A stretch of 64,000 nt of DNA. It comes from Bog-473 sp963766995 (GTDB lineage: Bacteria; Actinomycetota; Acidimicrobiia; Acidimicrobiales; RAAP-2). Every line of letters begins with the position of its first letter. Positions within the stretch are counted from its first letter, which is position 1. Location: positions 806,001 through 870,000 of the forward strand of contig CAVYCE010000003.1 in NCBI GenBank assembly GCA_963766995.1, in the 5' to 3' direction. A program made the position numbers and the translations under genes. The notes under the pieces are model-generated. The model worked only from the letters and a program-made list of their open reading frames with translations. It made no database searches and was not told the DNA's origin. Shown here one piece after another: positions 36,501 through 46,695 of this stretch.

Positions 36501-37259
36501 GGCGCCCTGACCCGGCATGAGTCGCGGCACCGACTGCACGGTGCCGAGCGTGCCCGGATTCGTCAACGTCACCGTGGTGCCGCCGAAGTCGTCTGGAGAG
36601 ATCTTGTTGGTATGGATTTTGCGGATCAGGTCTTCGTACGCCAGCACGAACGTCCGGAAGTCCAATGTGTCCGCGTCCTTGATGCAGGGCACGAGCAACG
36701 TTCGGGTGCCGTCGCTCTTCTCCTGGTCGACGGCCAGACCCAACCCGATGTGCTTGTGATGCACGATGCCTGGCTGTTCCTTGTCGCCGACTCGCTCGAC
36801 GAAAGCAGCGTTGAGCGCCGGAACATGGAGCAACGCGCGCACCACGGCATACCCGATCAAGTGCGTGAAGCTGACCTTGGCTCCGGTGGTCCGGGCCAAC
36901 TGGTTGTTCAGGACCTGTCGGTTGACCTCGAGCAGCCGAGCCGGCACCACCCGCACGCTGGTGGCGGTGGGTACACCCAGGCTGGCCTCCATGTTGGCCA
37001 CAATCCGAGAGGCCGCGCCTCGGAGAGGGGTCGCTTCGTCAGCCCCGAGTACAGGAGTCGGCGTCGGTGAGGGCGTCGCCGAGACCGCGGCTGGCACGCT
37101 GGCCCGCGGCGCGGGAACGGGCGCCGGTCGGAAGTCAGCAAAGAACTCGCGCCAGCTGTCACTCACCGAACTGGGGTCGACCACGAAGCGGTCGTACATG
37201 TCGTCCACCAGCCACGCATTGGGTCCGAAGGAACCGCTGGATGGGTTGGACTCTGCCAT
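33573..37259 (-). CDS. kgd: Multifunctional 2-oxoglutarate dehydrogenase E1/decarboxylase with N-terminal E2-type acyltransferase domain
   Basis: The 1228-residue protein matches the mycobacterial Kgd/SucA in length and order. A short E1-type N-terminus (FGPNAWLVDDMYDRFVVD) and Ala/Pro linker come first, then a succinyltransferase domain (VTLTNPGTLGTVQSVPRLMP, with YDHRIIQGAESG near 293). The ThDP-dependent E1 follows (MGMSHRGRLNVLANIVGKSY, HGDAAFAGQGVVAETLNLSG, HGYEGQGPEHSS). It decarboxylates 2-oxoglutarate and feeds succinyl-CoA or succinic semialdehyde into the TCA cycle. The ATG lies six bases after a TAGGGT box, so the mRNA should be leaderless. It heads the kgd-NYN/S1-fabZ-xth unit. 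Confidence 0.95.
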   Translation of the reverse strand: MAESNPSSGSFGPNAWLVDDMYDRFVVDPSSVSDSWREFFADFRPAPVPAPRASVPAAVSATPSPTPTPVLGADEATPLRGAASRIVANMEASLGVPTATSVRVVPARLLEVNRQVLNNQLARTTGAKVSFTHLIGYAVVRALLHVPALNAAFVERVGDKEQPGIVHHKHIGLGLAVDQEKSDGTRTLLVPCIKDADTLDFRTFVLAYEDLIRKIHTNKISPDDFGGTTVTLTNPGTLGTVQSVPRLMPGQGAIIGVGALGYPAGFEAADPRVLAQLGLGKVVTLTSTYDHRIIQGAESGIFLGRVAALLTGADGFYDGLFESMGVPYEPVRWLPDHNATEGSEEGEHERLVKQVRVQTLINMYRVRGHLIAHLDPLDAEPPHIHAELDPATYGLTIWDLPRSFVADGLAGRDVATLDEILHVLRDAYCRTLGIEYMHIQDPEQKRWIQQHVEGMPATMNVDEQRHILGRLNAAEVFEKFLHTRYVGQKRFGLEGAESTIVLLDSLLDAAAGSGVAEVVMGMSHRGRLNVLANIVGKSYKEIFEEFEGNLDPESVQGSGDVKYHKGARGVFTGSAGEVLPITLASNPSHLEAVDPVVEGMTRAKQDRLSPPTDGTPKAMSEGRYGFPCMSVLVHGDAAFAGQGVVAETLNLSGLSGYRTGGTIQIVINNQVGFTTAPTSARTSVYPTDVAKMVQAPIFHVNGDDPEACVRAARLAFAFRQTFHKDVVIDIVCYRKHGHNEGDDPSYTQPLMYQRIDAKRSVRKLYTETLVRRGDITLEEAESALDDFNNKLQTVLDEVRGEPSLAPTSLPVHELPDMEIPSEATGVSGAVLHAIANVVRTVPDGFTIHPKLERQFAQRDELVTSGQVDWALAEALAIGSLLQEGVNVRLTGQDTRRGTFSQRHAVLVDYSNAEEYIPLAHLADGLARVNASELSSTATPLGDFTIRDSLLSEYAAVGFEYGYSVEAPEALVAWEAQFGDFINGAQIIIDNFLAAAEIKWGQYAGLVLLLPHGYEGQGPEHSSSRFERFLSLCARGNMRVTMPSTSAQYFHLLRSQAMRRPKRPLIVVTPKSMLRAHASRSNISDLETGSFATLLPDTDLTDADKVTRIVLASGKIAHEAIAHRAELAAQDAEAATASAIIRIEQLYPWPVSAIKAEFDRYPKAEEVVWLQEEPENMGAWSFVHARLHAALPDRLRLRHVSRSESASPAIGSAALHQLEQADLLQRAIG

Positions 37260-37265
37260 GAGCCA

Positions 37266-37271
37266 ACCCTA
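37266..37271 (-). promoter_or_regulatory. -10 box TAGGGT of kgd
   Basis: TAGGGT on the minus strand, then six bases, then ATG of kgd: the strict leaderless arrangement. Confidence 0.55.
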
Positions 37272-37319
37272 CCGGGACCGATTGAGGTCTCGAGGCGGGA
37301 CGATATGGTCGACCTGCCC

Positions 37320-38111
37320 ATGAGCTACCCCCACGGACTCCACGTCATTGAGCGAGCGGCCGATCACGAGGGTGCCCCCACCGTGGTGCTCGTTCATGGA
37401 TCGCTAGACCGGGCCGAGAGCTTTCGACGCGTGATGCGACGCATGCCAAACGTCGGGATCGTGGCCTACGACCGGCGTGGGTACCAAGAGTCCCGAGACG
37501 CCGGAGTGGTGGACATGGGTGGGCACATGGCCGACCTGATTGAGGTGGTGGCACACATTCGAGACAGCGGGGCCGCGCATGTGTCAGCCATCGGTCACAG
37601 CCTTGGAGGCGACGTCGTGGTGGGTGCAGCCATCGCCGAGCCCCGTTACTTCGACTCCATCGGCGCCTTCGAACCTCCTATGCCATGGCTTGGATTCCGC
37701 CGCAACCCCGAGGACGGGAACACCCCTCGGACGTGGAATCCCTTAGCCGAGGATCCCGGGGAAGAAGCGGAACGCTTTTTTGGCCGCATGGTCAGCCCGG
37801 CTAGCTGGGCACGACTGACCGACGAAGGACGGGAGTCACGGCGGGCCGACGGTCCGGCCCTGGTGGCTGACCTGACCAGCATGCGCGGTGAGGCCCCCTT
37901 CGACGTCATGGAGCTCAGCGTGCCGGCCGTCTTCGGTATGGGCGGTATGGAAAGTCAGCCCCACCACCGGGATGGAGTGACATGGCTGGGAGCTCATGTG
38001 CCGGGCGCCATGTCCTACGAGATCGCCGGAGCGCAGCACGGAGCGCATCTCTCGCATCCAGACAACTTCGCCAACTTCGTCCGCATCGTCCTGAATCAGG
38101 CGCGCCGCTAA
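37320..38111 (+). CDS. Alpha/beta hydrolase
   Basis: The 263-residue protein has an alpha/beta-hydrolase fold: TVVLVHGSLDRAESFRRVMR (oxyanion HG), the nucleophile elbow AIGHSLGGDVVVG and a terminal His in GAQHGAHLSHPDNF. The substrate is unknown. Of two in-frame ATGs, I chose the second because a TATGGT box at 37304-37309 places the transcription start a few bases before it; the first ATG is inside that box. The gene diverges from kgd. Confidence 0.85.
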   Translation: MSYPHGLHVIERAADHEGAPTVVLVHGSLDRAESFRRVMRRMPNVGIVAYDRRGYQESRDAGVVDMGGHMADLIEVVAHIRDSGAAHVSAIGHSLGGDVVVGAAIAEPRYFDSIGAFEPPMPWLGFRRNPEDGNTPRTWNPLAEDPGEEAERFFGRMVSPASWARLTDEGRESRRADGPALVADLTSMRGEAPFDVMELSVPAVFGMGGMESQPHHRDGVTWLGAHVPGAMSYEIAGAQHGAHLSHPDNFANFVRIVLNQARR

Positions 38112-38125
38112 ATCGGGCAGAGCAC

Positions 38126-39088
38126 TTAGGTCGGAGAAAAGGGTGGCAGCCCCGAGTCGGACAGGGGCGACTCGGCTTCATGGGCCAACGCGTGTTTTGT
38201 CCGGCGGGACAGCATTTCCTCGTACTCCAGCCCCTTGCCCTCGCTCTTGATGCCAGTGACGAGCGGGGAGTGGGACAGCGAGACGGCACCCAGGAACATG
38301 ACCAGCAGCGAGATGGCCTCGAGGGGACCCCAAGGCCCAGACGTACGCAGGCTGTCGCCGTAGAGCGCAATACCGATGAGGATGCTGGCGAGCGGGTCCA
38401 CCAAGACCAGGGTGGATTGCGACGCTGCCAATGGACCGGCGTGATAGGCGTTTGTGGTCAGGAAGAGGCCGGCCAGGCCAAAGACAATCACTCCATAGGT
38501 CTGCCAGTGCCCGAGCATGGTGACCCAGTCCCGGGCGGCGAAGTCACTGACAACCTTGATCAGGGCGGCCGTGAAGGCAAAGGACACGGCGGCAGCCGTG
38601 CCGAACATGGCGGCCTTCCAGAAACGCGGCCCCCAGCGGGTGGCCACCACGGCCAGCGCAATGACAAAAAGTGCCATGCCTCCGACGATGCCCCAGCCCA
38701 GGTTGGTGGGCACGCGTTGACCACCGCCGGGATCGGCAAAGCAGAGGAATCCGGCCAGGCCGAAGGCGATGGCCGACGCGCCCAGCCATTCCCGCACCGT
38801 GATCCGGTACCCGAAGTACGTGCCCAGGATGAACACCAGAAAGAGGAGCTCCATCACCAGGATGGGCTGTACCACCGACAATCGGCCCACGTGGAGGGCA
38901 AAGGCCTGCAACAGGAAGGAGCAGACCATGAAAAAGAAGCCCAGCAGCCAGATGCCCTTTTTCAGTGCGTGTGCAATCAGGCTGAGCCGCATGGTCGACT
39001 CCTCGGGCGCGTCCTCCACGCCCATGCGCTGGAACACGCTGGTTAAGGCATTGGAGAGGGCTGCAGCAAGGGCAAGTACGTAAACCAT
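38126..39088 (-). CDS. DMT-superfamily (EamA-like) membrane transporter
   Basis: The 320-residue protein has about ten hydrophobic helices in two related halves (LALAAALSNALTSVFQRMG; GVIVFGLAGLFLTTNAYHAG), as in drug/metabolite transporters. The second half includes STLVLVDPLASILIGIALYG, typical of the EamA pattern. The C-terminal 50 residues are hydrophilic. The transported molecule is unknown. A TACTAT -10 box on the minus strand lies thirteen bases before the ATG, so the leader is only about seven bases. Confidence 0.82.
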   Translation of the reverse strand: MVYVLALAAALSNALTSVFQRMGVEDAPEESTMRLSLIAHALKKGIWLLGFFFMVCSFLLQAFALHVGRLSVVQPILVMELLFLVFILGTYFGYRITVREWLGASAIAFGLAGFLCFADPGGGQRVPTNLGWGIVGGMALFVIALAVVATRWGPRFWKAAMFGTAAAVSFAFTAALIKVVSDFAARDWVTMLGHWQTYGVIVFGLAGLFLTTNAYHAGPLAASQSTLVLVDPLASILIGIALYGDSLRTSGPWGPLEAISLLVMFLGAVSLSHSPLVTGIKSEGKGLEYEEMLSRRTKHALAHEAESPLSDSGLPPFSPT

Positions 39089-39266
39089 CGGCTTGGAAGC
39101 GATAGTACCGGCGCGCTCTCTAATTCACTGCAGTTAGCCCTCAGGCAGCCCCAAGGTTGTCGCTATTAGTCGCACTGCCGCCATGCCACGCCTGTTTCGT
39201 GTGCGCTGACGGCCCTGGCAACGCTCAACACCATAGAAACCAGCGATCCCGCCGGAAAAAAGTCAG

Positions 39267-39309
39267 TGCCACTACCGACTTTGTGGCAGTTGCGTTACGT
39301 TTACGCAAC
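39267..39309. promoter_or_regulatory. Two inverted repeats upstream of the oligopeptide-binding protein gene
   Basis: The 293-base gap before the binding-protein gene contains TGCCAC-N10-GTGGCA directly followed by GTTGCGT-N7-ACGCAAC. The second spacer includes TACGTT, which fits a -10 box. The two dyads are likely operator sites controlling the transporter; the regulator is not known. I see no gene in the rest of this gap. Confidence 0.4.
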
Positions 39310-39381
39310 CGGGTCGATGGGTCGACTTTGGGAAGCGGTGCCGGTCGCCATTCGGGGTGACCGAAATAGCAAGGGAGTGCT

Positions 39382-41262
39382 ATGCGAATGAAGGGGTTGT
39401 TTAAGGGGTCCGTGGCGGCAGCCATGGCGGTGGGCGCGCTCACCGCAGGATTCGTCCTGTCAGCACCGGCGGTCACCAGTAGTGCCGCCACGCCGACATC
39501 GGCCACATGGGCCGAACCACCGGCAGCGACACCAAACTTCATTCTTCCGTACTACCCAGCACAGCTGTGCTCGGTGGACAATATTGAGCAGTTCCAATTC
39601 CTGATGTACCGGCCGCTGTACTGGTTCGGTTCGGGAGCGTCGCCGGTGGTCAACCCGAAGTTGTCCCTGGCCGGCACCAGCCCCACCTATGCCAATGGTG
39701 GCACCACGGTGACCATCAACCTGAAGACCTACAAGTGGTCGAATGGTGAGTCACTCACCGGCCAGGACGTCCAGTTCTTCATGAACGTGTACCACGCCGA
39801 AAAAGCCGGTTTCTGTGGCTATGTCGCAGGCGACTTCCCCGACAATGTCACCAACGTGACGCACACGGCGAACACGGTGACCTTCACCTTCAACAAGGCC
39901 TACAACCAACACTGGATCCTCTACAACGAGCTGGCCCAGATCACTCCCATGCCGAACGCCTGGGACATCAACACTGCCGGCGCAGCCGCCGGCTCGGGCG
40001 GTTGCGGCGCTGCCGCCTACGGCACCAATGACGCCGGTTGCGCCAAGGTGTACACCTTCCTGTCCGATGCCGCGGGCTTCAACCCGAATAACCCCAGCGC
40101 CGCCAACAACTCACTGTCGACCTATGCGACCAACCCGCTTTGGCAGGTGGTGGATGGCCCATGGAAGCTGAAGTCATTCAACCCTGACGGTCAGGTCTCA
40201 ATGGTGCCCAACCCTTCGTACTCGGGCCCCGTGAAGCCCACGCTCAAGCTGTTTACCGAGGTGCCGTACACCGCAGACTCAACTGAGTTCAACGCACTTG
40301 TCGGTGGCAACCTCAGCGTGGGTTACATCCCGGCCAACGACCTTTCCAAGGGCACCACGAATTATCTGAAGACCGGGCCAAACAACCCGCGCCTTTCTGA
40401 CTACACGCTGGCGCCTTGGTACACGTTCAGCATCGACTACTTCCCGGAGAACTTCAGCACCACCGCCGACAACGGCGTCCTGGCCAAAATCTTCGCTCAG
40501 CTGTACGTCAGGCAGGCACTCCAGTACTTGGTGAACCAGCCGCAGTACATCAACAAGATTTTCAAGGGCTATGCCACGCCGACCTATGGGCCGGTGCCGG
40601 TGGTGCCAGTGAACCCGTTCGAATCGAAGTTGGAGAAGTCGAACCCGTTCCCGTACAGCGTTTCGAAGGCCGAATCCTTGCTGAAGGCCAATGGTTGGAA
40701 GATCAACCCCAACGGCACGGACACCTGCGCCTCGGCTGGCACGGCCAAGGGCGACTGCGGTGCTGGTATCCCAGCCGGTGCACCGCTCGCCTTCACCGAG
40801 CAGTACGCCACGGGTAATGGTTCACTGGTCCAGATGTTCCAGGCCGAGAAGGACTCCTGGTCCAGTGCCGGCATCAACGTCACGTTGAGCGCCGCCACCT
40901 TCGACACCGTCATCGGTAACGCCATCGCCTGCCCCAAGGGCTGCGGTTGGCAGGTGCAGAACTGGGGCGGAGGCTGGACCTTCGCTCCGGACTACTACCC
41001 CACCGGTGAGGACCTGTTCGAACTGGGCTCAGAAGCCAACTATGGCGACTACAACGACTACGTCAACCAGACGCTGATCAACCAGACCATCGACACGAAC
41101 GCCTCGCTGGACAACTGGGAGAACTACCTGGCCAAGCAGCTGCCGGTCATTTTCCAGGCCAATGACGCCTACTCGCTGACTGAGTTCAACAAGAACCTCA
41201 GCGGCGTGACGCCTCAGAACCCCTACACGGGGATCCTGCCTGAGAACTGGCGGTGGAAGTAA
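39382..41262 (+). CDS. ABC transporter substrate-binding protein, oligopeptide type (family 5)
   Basis: The 626-residue protein has a signal peptide (basic start, then VAAAMAVGALTAGFVLSAPA). It has SBP family 5 features: EQFQFLMYRPLYWFG, a TVTINLKTYKWSNGESLTG-type strand, and VRQALQYLVNQPQYINKIFK near residue 375. There is no lipobox Cys, so it is either released or held another way. It would capture peptides, or nickel or sugar-like solutes, outside the membrane. The ATG has AAGGGAG upstream. It is followed by a strong terminator before the permease genes, a way to make more binding protein than membrane parts. Confidence 0.9.
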   Translation: MRMKGLFKGSVAAAMAVGALTAGFVLSAPAVTSSAATPTSATWAEPPAATPNFILPYYPAQLCSVDNIEQFQFLMYRPLYWFGSGASPVVNPKLSLAGTSPTYANGGTTVTINLKTYKWSNGESLTGQDVQFFMNVYHAEKAGFCGYVAGDFPDNVTNVTHTANTVTFTFNKAYNQHWILYNELAQITPMPNAWDINTAGAAAGSGGCGAAAYGTNDAGCAKVYTFLSDAAGFNPNNPSAANNSLSTYATNPLWQVVDGPWKLKSFNPDGQVSMVPNPSYSGPVKPTLKLFTEVPYTADSTEFNALVGGNLSVGYIPANDLSKGTTNYLKTGPNNPRLSDYTLAPWYTFSIDYFPENFSTTADNGVLAKIFAQLYVRQALQYLVNQPQYINKIFKGYATPTYGPVPVVPVNPFESKLEKSNPFPYSVSKAESLLKANGWKINPNGTDTCASAGTAKGDCGAGIPAGAPLAFTEQYATGNGSLVQMFQAEKDSWSSAGINVTLSAATFDTVIGNAIACPKGCGWQVQNWGGGWTFAPDYYPTGEDLFELGSEANYGDYNDYVNQTLINQTIDTNASLDNWENYLAKQLPVIFQANDAYSLTEFNKNLSGVTPQNPYTGILPENWRWK

Positions 41263-41306
41263 CAAGGGAACGAGCAATCGTCCCCGGTAGACCTACATAA
41301 GCGGAT

Positions 41307-41359
41307 GCAGCCCCCCGTTCGAAGCCATTTTGCTTTCGGGCGGGGGGCTGCCCGTTTTT
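41307..41359 (+). terminator. Intra-operon rho-independent terminator
   Basis: GCAGCCCCCCG pairs with CGGGGGGCTGC across a 23-base loop, followed by CCGTTTTT. It lies between the binding-protein gene and the first permease gene. Partial read-through would lower expression of the membrane components relative to the binding protein. Confidence 0.8.
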
Positions 41360-41381
41360 AGGGCACGGGTTCTAAGACACC

Positions 41382-42338
41382 GTGCTCGGCTACATCTTTC
41401 GTCGCTTCCTCCAGGCCATTGTCGTTGTCTTTGGCGTTGTTCTGATCGTGTTCCTGATGACCAAACTGATCCCTGGCGGAGAAGCGGCGGCGGCTCTCGG
41501 CCCACGTCGTTCACCCCAACAAGTGGCGAACTTCAATCGGATTAACGGGCTGGACCTACCGACGTACGATCAGTTTTACCATTACGTCAAAAACCTCCTT
41601 CACCTCAATCTGGGCTACTCCTACAAGGAGAACGAAGGAGTCAAGGAGCTGATCAGCCAGCGCCTACCCAAGACGCTCACCCTGGTCGGCGTTTCCACCG
41701 TGGTGGCGTTGGTCATTGCCATTCCGCTGGGCATCCTGCAGGTAGTCCGCCGCTACAAGCCGACTGACTATGCCCTCACGGGGCTGTCCTTCCTGCTCTA
41801 CGCCATGCCGCCGTTCTTTCTCGGCTTCCTGCTCATCCTCTTCTTCAGCTTCGACTTCCACTTCTTCCCGGTCTCACCGCCGATCAACAGCGGAGCCTGG
41901 ACGATCCTCACCGATCCGAGAGCCTTCGTCCTCCCGGTGCTGACGTTGTCGGCCATCACCATTGCCTCTTACAGCCGATACATGCGCTCGTCCATGATGG
42001 ATGCCCTGACCGAGGACTACATCCGAACGGCGCGGGCCAAGGGGGCCAGCAACAACCGTGTGCTCTACGGACACGCGCTGCGCAATGCGCTGATTCCCAT
42101 TCTCACGCTCATCGGCCTGTCCCTTCCCGCCATCGCCAGTGGCGCGTTGATCACCGAGACCGTCTTCAACTACCCGGGCATGGGGTTACTCACCGTGAAC
42201 GCCGCCCTCAATGACGACGTAAACACTGTCCTCGGGGCCACATTGGTCATCACCATCTTCACCGTGGCCGGATCCCTGCTGGCCGACATCCTCTACGCCG
42301 TGGCTGATCCGCGTATTCGCCTCGGGAGTACCACATGA
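41382..42338 (+). CDS. ABC transporter permease, DppB/OppB type
   Basis: The 318-residue protein has six predicted helices. It starts LGYIFRRFLQAIVVVFGVVL and carries TYDQFYHYVKNLLHLNLGYS, typical of the DppB/OppB family, with the EAA-type loop in DYIRTARAKGASNNRVLYGH. It forms the membrane pore with the next gene's product for the binding protein encoded upstream. The GTG start is 22 bases after the terminator run. Its end overlaps the next gene by 4 bases (ATGA). Confidence 0.92.
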   Translation: MLGYIFRRFLQAIVVVFGVVLIVFLMTKLIPGGEAAAALGPRRSPQQVANFNRINGLDLPTYDQFYHYVKNLLHLNLGYSYKENEGVKELISQRLPKTLTLVGVSTVVALVIAIPLGILQVVRRYKPTDYALTGLSFLLYAMPPFFLGFLLILFFSFDFHFFPVSPPINSGAWTILTDPRAFVLPVLTLSAITIASYSRYMRSSMMDALTEDYIRTARAKGASNNRVLYGHALRNALIPILTLIGLSLPAIASGALITETVFNYPGMGLLTVNAALNDDVNTVLGATLVITIFTVAGSLLADILYAVADPRIRLGSTT

Positions 42339-43291
42339 CCATCCACGGCGGCGACGCCATGCGGCTCACGCCAGACGGCCTCATTGCACCTACTGAAGTG
42401 CCGATCGAGCCTGCCGGCGGTGACAGTGCCTCGGTCGGCGGGATGGGCCGTCAGATCTTCCAAGTTTTTGTGGAGAACAGGTTGGCGGTCATCGGCCTGT
42501 TCGTCATTGTCTTTTTTATTCTTTTCTGCTTTGTCGGCCCGCTCGTGTATCACACCAACCAGACGAATTCGGCCGAATCGCTCAACAACGCCTTGAACGC
42601 ATCGCCCGGCAAGGGCCACCCCTTGGGCACCGACCTCGACGGTTTCGACATCATGGGCCGCCTCATGTTCGGCGGCCAAGCGTCGCTGATTGTCGGCTTC
42701 GCATCGGCGGCCATGGCTACGGTGGTCGGCGTTATCTACGGTGCCGTTTCTGGTTTCGTGGGCGGCTGGCTCGACGCCATAATGATGCGCATTGTGGACA
42801 TGCTGCTGTCCATCCCAGTGCTGTTCCTGCTGATCGCCCTTGTCACCATCTACAAGCAGTCAGAGGTGTTGATCATCTTGGTTATCGCCTTTGTGAGCTG
42901 GCTCATCCCGGCCCGTCTCGTCCGCGGTGAGACGCTGACTCTGCGCACCCGTGATTATGTGCATGCCGTACGGGTGATGGGCGGCTCACGTCGGCGAATT
43001 GTGGGGCGCCACATCGTCCCCAATGCCATCGGGACCATCGTGGTGTTCGCCACGTTCCAGGTGGCCGACTCCATCTTGTTGCTGGCTGCCCTGGGCTTTG
43101 TCGGTCTCGGTGTGCCCCTTCCGGGCACGGACTGGGGCAGCATGCTGAACCAGGGCGTCGACAGTGCGGTACTGGGTTACTGGTGGGAGATCTACCCGGC
43201 CGGTCTCGCCATCATCCTCATCGTCATCGCCTTCAACTTCATTGGGGACGCCCTACGAGACGCCCTCGAGGTGCGGCTACAACGACGTTGA
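42335..43291 (+). CDS. ABC transporter permease, DppC/OppC type
   Basis: The 318-residue protein pairs with the DppB-like permease. It has the OppC-type N-terminal helix (NRLAVIGLFVIVFFILFCFV), HPLGTDLDGFDIMGRLMFGG and the EAA loop RDYVHAVRVMGGSRRRIVGR with RHIVPNAIGTIVVFATFQVA. Its ATG overlaps the preceding stop. The gene ends one base before the end of the convergent double-ATPase gene. Confidence 0.92.
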   Translation: MTIHGGDAMRLTPDGLIAPTEVPIEPAGGDSASVGGMGRQIFQVFVENRLAVIGLFVIVFFILFCFVGPLVYHTNQTNSAESLNNALNASPGKGHPLGTDLDGFDIMGRLMFGGQASLIVGFASAAMATVVGVIYGAVSGFVGGWLDAIMMRIVDMLLSIPVLFLLIALVTIYKQSEVLIILVIAFVSWLIPARLVRGETLTLRTRDYVHAVRVMGGSRRRIVGRHIVPNAIGTIVVFATFQVADSILLLAALGFVGLGVPLPGTDWGSMLNQGVDSAVLGYWWEIYPAGLAIILIVIAFNFIGDALRDALEVRLQRR

Positions 43292-43292
43292 G

Positions 43293-45362
<2,070 letters not shown>

Positions 45363-45411
45363 CGGGCCACACTACTGCTGGTTGGAGCCGTGAACACTAC
45401 GAGAACCCTGG

Positions 45412-46095
45412 TCACGCCCTCTTTCCCGTCATGGCGACCTGCCAGGGTAGGTCGCTCACATACGACCAACTGCGCCGGTGGATGGACGTCAGGCCGTAGC
45501 CGCGCAAGGCGCGCTGATGAGAGGGGGACGGGTACCCCTTGTTCCGCTCGAACTCATAGGCCGGGAAGCTTTCGGCTTGGTCCCGCATCAGACGATCTCG
45601 CACCACCTTGGCCAACACAGAGGCCGCAGACACGGAGGCGCAGCGGGCGTCGCCACCCTTGACCGGGCGGACCGTCCCGGCAAACCCCGAGGTGTCGCCA
45701 CCGCGCAGCAGATCGAGCGGACCATCGATGAGCAGCGCATCCGGAGAACGGCGCAAGCCCTCAAGTGCACGCTGAGAGGCGACGCGCAGGGCCTCTGTCA
45801 TGCCCCAGAGGTCGCACTCTTCTGGGGTGGCGTGCCCCACTGACCAGTCGTCACACCAATCGGCCACGGCCGGAAAGATGGACTCACGGCGTTTCTCGCT
45901 GAGCATTTTGGAGTCGCGCAGCCAGGCTGGCATTGACGCCTCGGTGACGTCGGGGGCCATCAAAGCCACCCCGACAGTGAGGGGACCGGCCCAGGCGCCT
46001 CGTCCCACTTCGTCGAGCCCGCCAATCAAATGATGGCCCTCTGCCCGCAGGCAGTCCTCCTCTTGGAGATCGGGCGTTCTCACTGCTCGATCCAT
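45412..46095 (-). CDS. rnhB: Ribonuclease HII
   Basis: The 227-residue protein has RNase HII motifs: GLDEVGRGAWAGPL with the catalytic Asp-Glu, LIDGPLDLL, DARCASVSAASVLAKVVRD and YPSPSHQRALRGYG. It removes RNA from RNA-DNA hybrids and excises ribonucleotides from DNA. The ATG at 46095 was chosen; longer versions would cross the start of the divergent small gene. The two start codons are only 18 bases apart and appear to share one symmetric -10 region. Confidence 0.92.
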   Translation of the reverse strand: MDRAVRTPDLQEEDCLRAEGHHLIGGLDEVGRGAWAGPLTVGVALMAPDVTEASMPAWLRDSKMLSEKRRESIFPAVADWCDDWSVGHATPEECDLWGMTEALRVASQRALEGLRRSPDALLIDGPLDLLRGGDTSGFAGTVRPVKGGDARCASVSAASVLAKVVRDRLMRDQAESFPAYEFERNKGYPSPSHQRALRGYGLTSIHRRSWSYVSDLPWQVAMTGKRA

Positions 46096-46100
46096 GTCAA

Positions 46101-46106
46101 TACGAT
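46101..46106. promoter_or_regulatory. Symmetric -10 element shared by rnhB and the divergent small gene
   Basis: On the plus strand TACGAT is followed by six bases and GTG of the small gene. On the minus strand the overlapping CATCGT keeps the critical second-position A and sixth-position T, six bases before the rnhB ATG. One near-palindromic box can therefore drive two leaderless divergent transcripts. Confidence 0.45.
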
Positions 46107-46112
46107 GGGGGC

Positions 46113-46352
46113 GTGAGTACTGGAGGGGCGGAGGCACTGGATCCCAACGCGCGGATGCCGCTGACACCGGGCACGGCGGTCGATGTGCGCAACCGATACC
46201 AGGGCACATGGGTACGCGGCTTCGAAGTGGCCGAGTTCACCGAAGAGGGCTACCGCCTCCGTCGATTGTCCGACGGCAGTGTCCTCAGCGAACTGTTCTC
46301 TCGTGACGATGTCCGTCGTCAACGAAGCCGCCAGGGGTTCTGGTGGCACTGA
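46113..46352 (+). CDS. Small conserved-looking hypothetical protein, 79 residues
   Basis: The short protein is charged and beta-rich: PLTPGTAVDVRNRYQGTWVR, then GFEVAEFTEEGYRLRRLSDG and ending RQRSRQGFWWH. The pattern of a ~60-residue SH3-like or small beta-barrel domain is plausible (DVRNRYQGTWVRGFEV as a first hairpin), but no family is recognised. The GTG is six bases after TACGAT. It diverges from rnhB and converges on the GYD-domain gene with a 6-base gap. Confidence 0.65.
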   Translation: MSTGGAEALDPNARMPLTPGTAVDVRNRYQGTWVRGFEVAEFTEEGYRLRRLSDGSVLSELFSRDDVRRQRSRQGFWWH

Positions 46353-46358
46353 GTGCAG

Positions 46359-46658
46359 TCAGTCGCCGGCGGCGTTCCGTACGGATTCGACGAACTCATC
46401 AATCGGGATAGCCGACAGCGTCAGTGTCTTCAGGGTGCCCCGGGCGCCCAGGACGAGGGCCACGCGGGCCATCGTCTGCTCGTCGGGAGCATCGAGCACG
46501 GTGCAGAAGTCGTAGGGACCGAGGAGCGCCCACTGATTGAGCACCCGCACGCCCATGGCCTCCACCTCGGCGTTCACAGCCTTTAAGCGGTCCGGATTCT
46601 CGGTCAGCGTCGACGCGCCATCGGGTCCAATGGTCGAGAGCATGAGGAAAGTGGACAT
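46359..46658 (-). CDS. GYD-domain protein
   Basis: The 99-residue protein fits the GYD family: FLMLSTIGPDGASTLTENPD, VNAEVEAMGVRVLNQWALLG, PYDFCTVLDAPDEQTMARVA and GARGTLKTLTLSAIP. The family has a ferredoxin-like dimer fold and no established activity. The ATG is six bases after TAGCGT on the minus strand, an exact leaderless arrangement, so the start is well supported. Confidence 0.82.
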   Translation of the reverse strand: MSTFLMLSTIGPDGASTLTENPDRLKAVNAEVEAMGVRVLNQWALLGPYDFCTVLDAPDEQTMARVALVLGARGTLKTLTLSAIPIDEFVESVRNAAGD

Positions 46659-46664
46659 GGCTGC

Positions 46665-46670
46665 ACGCTA
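46665..46670 (-). promoter_or_regulatory. -10 box TAGCGT of the GYD gene
   Basis: TAGCGT on the minus strand with a six-base spacer to ATG, as at kgd and gpsA. Confidence 0.5.
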
Positions 46671-46695
46671 CCGCAGGAGGGCCGGAACGCTGCCC

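Noticed and set aside
35814..37070. Plus-strand open frame of 418 codons
   Set aside because: Same reason: antisense to kgd with no recognisable domain.
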